A DNA stretch of 5,540 nt, from the NCBI GenBank assembly GCA_005881085.1, contig VBGU01000192.1, forward strand, positions 1-5,540, read 5' to 3'. Below, piece by piece: positions 1-5,540 of this stretch. Numbering within the stretch: the stretch's first letter is position 1; the number at the start of each line of letters is the position of its first letter. This DNA comes from Chloroflexota bacterium. GTDB lineage: Bacteria > Chloroflexota > Limnocylindria > P2-11E. Made by a program: the position numbers and the translations under genes. The notes beneath the pieces were generated by a model that saw only the letters and a program-made list of their open reading frames with translations, made no database searches and was not told the DNA's origin.

Positions 1-29
1 TCACTCCTTGAAGAGAGGGCAGAGGATGC

Positions 30-76
30 GGGCGGGGACGGGGCGACCGGGGGCGCGGGTGGCACGGGGGAGCGGG
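30..76 (+). other. Cluster of G-tracts (G-quadruplex-forming motif), non-coding
   Basis: Seven runs of three to five G lie at 30-32, 34-37, 40-43, 49-53, 57-59, 66-70 and 74-76, separated by 1 to 6 bases. This satisfies the usual G-quadruplex pattern several times over. It is on the plus strand, which is the template strand for acs, so the acs 3' transcript here would be C-rich. The surrounding stretch 1-199 holds no gene I can support: frames are open on both strands only because of the high GC, with no ribosome-binding site or recognisable protein. Confidence 0.6.
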
Positions 77-177
77 TTGCGCGCGAGCCGTTGACCGGCC
101 GCGTCAGCCGCGAGCGGGGCCAAGTGGTGGCGAGCGGACCGGTAGGCGAGCGCGCGACCCCGACCCCGGGACAGGAC

Positions 178-199
178 CCGCGCCCCTCGGATAGCGCGG
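178..199 (-). terminator. Possible weak terminator hairpin after acs
   Basis: Directly after the corrected acs stop codon the transcript can form a 6-bp all-GC stem (CCGCGC with GCGCGG) around a 10-base loop. No U-tract follows, so it is not a classical intrinsic terminator. Six-bp stems also arise often by chance in DNA this GC-rich. The C-rich, G-poor transcript beyond it (complement of 1-80) would suit Rho loading, which is an inference. Confidence 0.25.
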
Positions 200-2157
<1,958 letters not shown>

Positions 2158-2163
2158 GGGCGG

Positions 2164-2171
2164 CCTCCCCT
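2164..2171 (-). promoter_or_regulatory. Ribosome-binding site deciding the TTG start of acs
   Basis: AGGGGAGG on the minus strand sits six bases before TTG (2155-2157). It overlaps the TAG stop codon of the upstream DinB-like gene (2170-2172), an arrangement that suggests translational coupling. No ATG or GTG with comparable spacing is available. Confidence 0.8.
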
Positions 2172-2667
2172 AGAGGGCGCTCGGCCGGCCCCGGTCGAGC
2201 GCCTCAAGATGTGCTCGGTAGTGCTCTGGCAGCATGAGGAGCCAACCAAAACAATTCAAATCGCCGTAGTACGGGTGTCGGGCGGTGGCCTTCGTATCGG
2301 GCTCGGCAGGGAACTCCGCAACGAGACGAGCGCCCGTCGCCATGGCCTTTTCGGCCAAATTCTGTATGCCCGCCCGCGTGACCGCGGACGCAGCGGGGCG
2401 GGGCTGTCCGGTGGGGCCGGGCTCGGATCCGGTCGCCAGGCGCAGGCCGATGAGGGCTACACCCCGCTCGACGATCAGAAGGTGAGTCGCCACCTGACCG
2501 AGCCCCCAGTCGTCGTCCGACCCCCTGGCGAGGTCGGCGTCCGACGCCCGGGCGACCCGAGCGAGGAGCCGGTCCCGCTCGGCGGCGGTCCCAGAGGCGA
2601 GGACTCGGATCGTCTCCCGAAGCCATTCGGGGCGGTCCGGCGGGTCATCGACGACCCGTAGAGTCAC
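2170..2667 (-). CDS. DinB/DUF664-like four-helix-bundle protein
   Basis: A 165-residue protein that looks like the DinB superfamily of metal-binding four-helix bundles, which includes damage-inducible DinB-like proteins and thiol-dependent transferases. Seen in the sequence: an amphipathic first helix (about 14-46), then W54-G-L-G-Q-V-A-T-H62-L, resembling the conserved 'W...H(L)' of the second helix. A C-terminal H149-Y-R-A-H153-L-E-A-L follows. His62, His149 and His153 fit the usual metal-binding triad, with two histidines spaced HxxxH in the last helix. The start is GTG at 2665-2667. The frame is open further upstream to 2925, but that would run deep into the divergent HU gene and the extra residues look like nothing conserved. 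No good Shine-Dalgarno precedes this GTG, so the start is the uncertain part. It ends 12 bases before acs and probably shares its transcript. The substrate is unknown, and no functional link to acetate metabolism is visible. Confidence 0.75.
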   Translation of the reverse strand: MTLRVVDDPPDRPEWLRETIRVLASGTAAERDRLLARVARASDADLARGSDDDWGLGQVATHLLIVERGVALIGLRLATGSEPGPTGQPRPAASAVTRAGIQNLAEKAMATGARLVAEFPAEPDTKATARHPYYGDLNCFGWLLMLPEHYRAHLEALDRGRPSAL

Positions 2668-2746
2668 CGTCGCATCATGCGCTCTTGTGCGTTCGTGCAG
2701 AATGCGGCGCGAACCAACAAGGCCGTAGGCCGCACAGGAGGGATAC
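2668..2746. promoter_or_regulatory. Divergent intergenic region between the DinB-like gene and HU
   Basis: These 79 bases must hold the promoters of both the DinB-like gene (minus) and HU (plus). I find no convincing -35/-10 pair on either strand. Visible items are the odd-centred palindrome CGCATCATGCG at 2671-2681 and a GGCC-GTA-GGCC repeat (2721-2731), both short enough to be chance. Confidence 0.4.
2736..2742 (+). promoter_or_regulatory. Ribosome-binding site deciding the GTG start of HU
   Basis: AGGAGGG ends four bases before GTG (2747-2749). This near-perfect Shine-Dalgarno fixes a GTG start, and the resulting N-terminus (MAGISKSETLNRLSEKTGL) aligns with where HU proteins begin. Confidence 0.8.
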
Positions 2747-3037
2747 GTGGCTGGGATCTCAAAGTCGGAGACCCTGAATCGCTTGTCGGAAAAGACCGGT
2801 CTGACCAAGAAGCAAGTGGGCCAGTTCTTGGATGAACTTGCCGCACTCGCGTACAAGGAAGCCCGTAGCGGTTTCACCATCCCGGGCGTCGGCAAGCTCG
2901 TGATCGTCGACCGCAAGGCTCGCATGGGACGAAACCCCGCGACCGGTCAGCCGATCTCGATCCCCGCGAAGCGCGTGCTCAAGTTCCGGATCGCCAAGCA
3001 GGCGAAGGACTCGGTGCTCGCGAAGCGCGGCAAATAG
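2747..3037 (+). CDS. HU-family DNA-binding (histone-like) protein
   Basis: A 96-residue nucleoid protein of the HU/IHF family, which dimerises, binds DNA with little sequence preference and bends it through beta arms. The N-terminal helices hold the typical S-K-x-E-T-L-N-R-L and LTKKQVGQFLDELAALAYKE pattern (5-38). The saddle begins FTIPGVGKL (43-51). The arm carries the family signature ARMGRNPATG (58-67) with the intercalating-proline region RNP, followed by ISIPAKRVLKFR (70-81). Canonical HU has G-F-G at the turn where this protein has G-V-G (47-49), a variant seen in some HU-like proteins. The C-terminal tail is short and basic (AKRGK). Length is close to the usual 90-100. It starts at GTG with a strong ribosome-binding site, stands alone as a transcription unit and is followed by a strong hairpin. 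Which HU subgroup it belongs to cannot be decided from this sequence alone. Confidence 0.95.
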   Translation: MAGISKSETLNRLSEKTGLTKKQVGQFLDELAALAYKEARSGFTIPGVGKLVIVDRKARMGRNPATGQPISIPAKRVLKFRIAKQAKDSVLAKRGK

Positions 3038-3066
3038 CAGCAGCGCCGCCGTACTAGCAGTCGTTC

Positions 3067-3108
3067 GAGCGAGGTCCGCTGCCTGCGGGAGGGCGGCGGG
3101 CCTCGCTC
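3067..3108 (+). terminator. Strong hairpin terminator after HU
   Basis: The arms 3067-3083 and 3092-3108 pair over 17 continuous base pairs (GAGCGAGG with CCTCGCTC outside, CCGCTGCC with GGCGGCGG inside), including two G-U wobbles at 3075/3100 and 3080/3095, around an 8-base loop. The following bases TCGTTTCC give only a weak U-tract. It starts 30 bases after the HU stop and ends 24 bases before the next gene. As an intrinsic terminator the stem is unusually long. A stem-loop that protects the HU mRNA end, or one that limits read-through into the kinase-ligase pair, are alternatives. Confidence 0.7.
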
Positions 3109-3132
3109 TCGTTTCCGTGTGACGATGGTCTG

Positions 3133-3660
3133 ATGCGACGCATCGCGGTCATCGGAAACGGCGGCGGCGGGAAGTCGACGCTCGCGCGCGCGCTCGGCCA
3201 ACATCTCGGTATTCCCGTGTACGAGGTCGACGAGGTGCAATGGCTTCCCGGATGGCGTCGCGCGCCACTCGACGAGGTCGCGCACTCCCTCGAGGGCTGG
3301 GCGGCGCAGGACTCCTGGATCATCGACGGGTTCGGTCCATGGCCGGTGATCGATCGACGGATGGGCCGGGCGGACACGATCGTCTACGTGGACCTTCCAT
3401 TCCGCACGCATCTGTGGTGGGCCGCGAAACGACAGGTGGTCTCTCTCGTCCAGCGACGCGCGTGGGCCGGGCAGAGCGCACCACCGCCGTCGCTCCTGCT
3501 CTTTCGCACTCTGCGTCGCGTGCACGCGATGCGCTCCGATCTCATGGAACTCGTCACGAAGAGTGGCCGCGCGGCGAAGCTCGTGCACCTTCAGTCTCCG
3601 CGTGAGATGGCGCGATGGCTCGGAGACGTCACGCGGACGACCGCGGAGGTTGTGGACTGA
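3133..3660 (+). CDS. FlaR/adenylate-kinase-like P-loop protein
   Basis: A 175-residue P-loop NTPase of the small-kinase type. The Walker A loop is G8-N-G-G-G-G-K14-S15-T16 right at the N-terminus. Asp33 in V-Y-E-V-D33-E-V-Q-W, P39-G-W41, W62-I-I-D-G66, the ID74-R-R-M-G-R-A-D sequence and I83-V-Y-V-D87-L-P follow in the order seen in proteins annotated 'DNA topology modulation protein FlaR' or adenylate-kinase-like. The C-terminal half is basic, with arginine-rich helices near 99-134 that could form the lid or contact a polyanion. The true substrate of this family is not well established, so the phosphoryl acceptor is unknown. The ATG at 3133 gives the P-loop its usual position, but no clear Shine-Dalgarno precedes it and the hairpin ends only 24 bases upstream. 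Its TGA overlaps the ATG of the DNA ligase, so the two are co-expressed. A nucleotide, small-molecule or nucleic-acid-end kinase are all possible. Confidence 0.85.
   Translation: MRRIAVIGNGGGGKSTLARALGQHLGIPVYEVDEVQWLPGWRRAPLDEVAHSLEGWAAQDSWIIDGFGPWPVIDRRMGRADTIVYVDLPFRTHLWWAAKRQVVSLVQRRAWAGQSAPPPSLLLFRTLRRVHAMRSDLMELVTKSGRAAKLVHLQSPREMARWLGDVTRTTAEVVD
3644..3649 (+). promoter_or_regulatory. Ribosome-binding site of the ligase, inside the kinase gene
   Basis: CGGAGG lies within the last kinase codons, ten bases before ATG at 3660-3662. Together with the TGATG overlap it supports ATG 3660 over the upstream in-frame ATG at 3615, whose extra 15 residues (MARRRHADDRGGCGL) are a shadow of the kinase frame. 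Confidence 0.65.
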
Positions 3661-4694
3661 TGCCCGGTCCGAACGTGCCCTTCCCGCCGATGGAGGCGCT
3701 GCTCGTCGAGAAACTTCCAGAAGGCGAGCGCTGGCAGTACGAGCCGAAGTGGGACGGCTTCCGCGGCGTTCTCGAGAACGACGGCGGCGAGCTCGCGCTA
3801 TGGAGTCGGAACGAGCGGCCGCTGCTTCGCTATTTCCCGGAGCTGCGAAAGCTCGGCGATCTTCTGCCACCGCACTCGGCGCTCGACGGTGAGATCGTCA
3901 TCGAGCTCGATGGTCGACTCGAGTTTGATGCGATGCAGAATCGTCTGCATCCAGCCGAGTCACGCATTCGCAAGCTCTCGGCCGAGACGCCCGCGCGCTA
4001 CATCGTGTTCGACATCCTTCTATGGAACGGCGAGCCGATCCACGAACGCCCGCTCGCCGAGCGCCGCAAAGAGCTCGAGCGTCTCGCGAAGGGCTTTTCG
4101 CTCTCGCCCATCTCGAAGGACCCGAAGCTCGCGCAACAGTGGCTCGAGCGGCTCGAGATGATCGGCCTCGACGGCGTGATCGCAAAGCGCGTCGACCTCC
4201 CGTACAAGCCCGGAGCGCGCGACGCCGTCTCGAAGGTGAAGCACCACCGCACCTGCGACTGCGTGATCGTCGGCTATCGCACCAGCGGAACGAAGGTCGC
4301 ATCCCTCTTGCTCGGGCTGTATCGCGACGACGGCACGCTGGACTTTGTCGGACACACATCGGGAATCGCCGGCCCGCTGCAGGGCCAGCTGCAGAAGATG
4401 CTCCCGCCGCTCCTCAAAGTCGACCAGCACATCGAGCAGGAGTGGGGACGCACGCCTGAGGGCGGATCGCGATGGTCGCAGGGAAAAGATCTTCCGTGGC
4501 ACGAGATCCGCCCGGAGATCGTCTGCGAAGTGCGTTTCGACAAGATGGAGCAGGAGCGATTCAGGCACGGCACGCGTTTCCTCCGCTTCCGTCCGGACAA
4601 AGACCCAAAGCAGTGCACGTGGGAGCAAGTGAAGCCCACGCCAAAACCGGGCGATCCTCGCCTGGACGATCTCCTGGCCGGAAAGCTCGGCTAG
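3660..4694 (+). CDS. ligC: ATP-dependent DNA ligase, LigC type
   Basis: A 344-residue nucleotidyltransferase that seals nicks via a lysyl-AMP intermediate. Motifs in order: motif I Y27-E-P-K30-W-D-G-F-R with nucleophile Lys30, motif III A74-L-D-G-E-I-V80, motif IIIa Y114-I-V-F-D-I-L120, motif IV G169-L-D-G-V-I-A-K176-R, and motif V A189-V-S-K192-V-K194. After about residue 200 comes the OB domain (DCVIVGYRTSGTK and LLLGLY, then EVRFDKME and RFRHGTRFLRFRPDK near the end). This compact adenylation-plus-OB layout of about 340-360 residues matches mycobacterial LigC and related stand-alone ligases. It lacks the N-terminal DNA-binding domain of LigB and the polymerase and nuclease domains of LigD. 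LigC-like enzymes are linked to backup end joining and base-excision repair and prefer ribonucleotide-containing nicks. No Ku or LigD is present in the window. Its start overlaps the kinase stop, and its stop shares CTAG with the converging membrane gene. Confidence 0.95.
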   Translation: MPGPNVPFPPMEALLVEKLPEGERWQYEPKWDGFRGVLENDGGELALWSRNERPLLRYFPELRKLGDLLPPHSALDGEIVIELDGRLEFDAMQNRLHPAESRIRKLSAETPARYIVFDILLWNGEPIHERPLAERRKELERLAKGFSLSPISKDPKLAQQWLERLEMIGLDGVIAKRVDLPYKPGARDAVSKVKHHRTCDCVIVGYRTSGTKVASLLLGLYRDDGTLDFVGHTSGIAGPLQGQLQKMLPPLLKVDQHIEQEWGRTPEGGSRWSQGKDLPWHEIRPEIVCEVRFDKMEQERFRHGTRFLRFRPDKDPKQCTWEQVKPTPKPGDPRLDDLLAGKLG

Positions 4695-5245
4695 GTCGAT
4701 CGCGTCCTGAGCGATCGCTGGCGGAGGACCGGAACCGTCGACGCGATCCCGAGCGCGAGGGCGACCGCGACGACGAGAACGGACACAGAGGCTTCCGGCT
4801 TGACCGTCATCACGAACACGACGCCGAGGGCGAGCGCCGTACGCGCCCGCACCGACGCGACGAACAGAGGAGCCCGAAGCTGCGCGCGGAGATCTTCGCC
4901 GAGAGACCCTTGGCCTGATCCGGCGGCCGCAAGGAGACGCGACAGACGGACGCCGCTCGCCGTTCCGACGACCGCGATGAAGAGCAACGAGAGGAAGCCG
5001 ATTCCGATCCACCCGGTCGGACCCCAGGTGACCGCGGTCATATAGAGACCGAAGACGAGAAGGGCGGCGACGGATGCCGCACCGAGCCCCCGAATCGCGA
5101 CGTACACGCCAGCCCATTCTTGGACCTGCTCGAACGTGCGCGCGCGCCGCAGATTGGCGATCCCGACCCAGTCGAGCGCGAGCGCCGCGAATACCCCGAG
5201 CGCGCCGGCAATGTGCAGAAAGAGCGCAATCGAATAGAGCGTCAA
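4691..5245 (-). CDS. Small integral membrane protein, possibly DUF2269-like
   Basis: A 184-residue hydrophobic protein with four or five membrane segments: about 4-27 (with His11 inside), 54-73, 79-99, 133-149 and 153-174. A cytoplasm-like basic loop (RRARTF, 33-38) and a polar stretch (100-132) lie between them. The N-terminal pattern LxxIALFLHIAGALGVF resembles small predicted membrane proteins of the DUF2269 kind, but I can assign this only tentatively and know no function. The frame also offers GTG at 5246-5248 one codon earlier. I prefer TTG at 5243-5245 because GGAGG (5251-5255) is five bases from TTG and only two from GTG. The stop at 4691-4693 overlaps the ligase stop on the other strand. 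It appears to be a single-gene unit with a potential stem-loop in its leader. Confidence 0.8.
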   Translation of the reverse strand: MTLYSIALFLHIAGALGVFAALALDWVGIANLRRARTFEQVQEWAGVYVAIRGLGAASVAALLVFGLYMTAVTWGPTGWIGIGFLSLLFIAVVGTASGVRLSRLLAAAGSGQGSLGEDLRAQLRAPLFVASVRARTALALGVVFVMTVKPEASVSVLVVAVALALGIASTVPVLRQRSLRTRST

Positions 5246-5250
5246 CACGT

Positions 5251-5255
5251 CCTCC
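5251..5255 (-). promoter_or_regulatory. Ribosome-binding site of the membrane-protein gene
   Basis: GGAGG on the minus strand (CCTCC on the plus strand). The spacing of five bases to TTG 5245-5243, against two bases to GTG 5248-5246, decides for the TTG start. Confidence 0.7.
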
Positions 5256-5265
5256 AGATTGATTA

Positions 5266-5308
5266 CTTCACGGCGACCATGGCGTTTGCTTGTGAATAGG
5301 CCGTGAAG
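5266..5308. repeat. 9-bp perfect inverted repeat in the membrane-gene leader
   Basis: CTTCACGGC (5266-5274) and GCCGTGAAG (5300-5308) are exact reverse complements 25 bases apart. On the minus strand the repeat ends about 10 bases before the GGAGG of the membrane-protein gene, so it could be an operator or an mRNA stem-loop. Partial copies nearby are GTGAA at 5292-5296 and CTTCACG at 5362-5368. Confidence 0.5.
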
Positions 5309-5425
5309 GTCGCGCGGAGATGTGATGACAACGAACAGCCGCGCCCCTGGTCCTAGTACCGCTTCACGTGCACGGTCCCACGGCGGGAAGCGTTCTCATC
5401 GCAGGACCGGTCATTCCTATCCGGT
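5309..5425. other. Remainder of the divergent intergenic region
   Basis: Between the membrane-protein gene and the gene at 5440 I find no open frame with a ribosome-binding site. A readable -35/-10 pair is absent. The only further structure is the overlapping palindromes CACGTG (5365-5370) and CGTGCACG (5367-5374). Promoters for both flanking genes should lie in this stretch. Confidence 0.4.
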
Positions 5426-5433
5426 GGAAGGAG
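5426..5433 (+). promoter_or_regulatory. Ribosome-binding site of the gene starting at 5440
   Basis: GGAAGGAG, six bases before ATG at 5440-5442, is an excellent Shine-Dalgarno at optimal spacing. It is the main reason for calling a gene here although only 101 bases of it are in the window. Confidence 0.8.
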
Positions 5434-5439
5434 CTCTCG

Positions 5440-5540
5440 ATGCTTTCGCGCTCTGTCTTCGCGCGCTATCTGCTGGTGGCCATCGTCTCCGCATTTGTCG
5501 CGACGGCGACGGCCGCGACCGCGGTCACCGCGCACAACGA
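5440..5540 (+). CDS. Start of a secreted or membrane-anchored protein, cut by the window end
   Basis: The first 33 codons of an open frame starting ATG at 5440, with no stop before the window ends in mid-codon. The N-terminus has positive residues Arg4 and Arg9, then a hydrophobic core YLLVAIVSAFVA (10-21). A small-residue stretch TATAATAVTA (22-31) follows, where a signal peptidase site could lie. It therefore looks like a signal peptide or an N-terminal membrane anchor. The strong ribosome-binding site and the divergent position relative to the membrane-protein gene support a real gene. Nothing of the mature domain is visible, so no function can be given. Confidence 0.7.
   Translation, partial: MLSRSVFARYLLVAIVSAFVATATAATAVTAHN

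Noticed and set aside
1..199. The continuation of the literal acs frame to a stop at 1-3, and an open plus-strand frame entering from the left edge (1-321)
   Set aside because: Neither shows a recognisable protein. The first follows a frameshift out of the conserved frame, and the second overlaps the conserved acs 3' end. High GC alone keeps these frames open.
2671..2681. Odd-centred palindrome CGCATCATGCG next to the DinB-like start
   Set aside because: Five-bp arms are too short to stand out from chance, and no second copy is visible.
2668..2925. N-terminal extension of the DinB-like gene up to an ATG at 2925
   Set aside because: It would overlap most of the HU gene on the other strand, and the added residues show no domain.
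4020..5117. A 365-codon minus-strand frame spanning the ligase and part of the membrane-protein gene
   Set aside because: It overlaps two better-supported genes, has an Arg-rich meaningless product and no ribosome-binding site.

Overview
The window is a short piece of a GC-rich bacterial chromosome (roughly two-thirds G+C by eye). It carries six protein genes, one of them running off the right edge. Shine-Dalgarno sites are clear (GGAGG type) and non-ATG starts are common: TTG or GTG in four of the six genes. The gene content (AMP-forming acetyl-CoA synthetase, DinB-fold protein, HU, LigC-type ATP-dependent DNA ligase, small polytopic membrane protein) suits a free-living bacterium of the Chloroflexota or Actinomycetota kind. 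That placement is an inference. I see no rRNA, tRNA, CRISPR array, insertion sequence or phage gene.

Left part, minus strand (1-2667): a DinB/DUF664-like gene (2170-2667) is followed after 12 bases by acetyl-CoA synthetase (acs, 200-2157). The ribosome-binding site of acs touches the stop codon of the DinB-like gene, so the two probably form an operon. The acs reading frame is broken near its 3' end, at about 383-387. The conserved C-terminal segment with the catalytic, acetylation-target lysine lies in another frame and ends at 200. Read literally, the frame instead runs to position 1 with a nonsense tail. Positions 1-199 hold no gene I can support, but include a small hairpin and a dense run of G-tracts.

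Middle part, plus strand (2747-4694): an HU-type nucleoid protein is transcribed divergently from the DinB-like gene and ends in a strong 17-bp terminator-like hairpin (3067-3108). Twenty-four bases later a FlaR/adenylate-kinase-like P-loop protein begins. Its stop codon overlaps the start of a LigC-type ATP-dependent DNA ligase (TGATG), so these two genes are translationally coupled. A P-loop kinase coupled to a ligase is the most interesting association in the window, because it could be an end-healing and sealing pair. That function is a hypothesis only.

Right part (4691-5540): a small integral membrane protein on the minus strand converges on the ligase so tightly that both stop codons lie in one CTAG tetranucleotide. 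Its leader contains a 9-bp perfect inverted repeat. After a 191-194-base divergent intergenic region, a plus-strand gene with an excellent ribosome-binding site and a signal-peptide-like N-terminus starts at 5440 and is cut by the window end.
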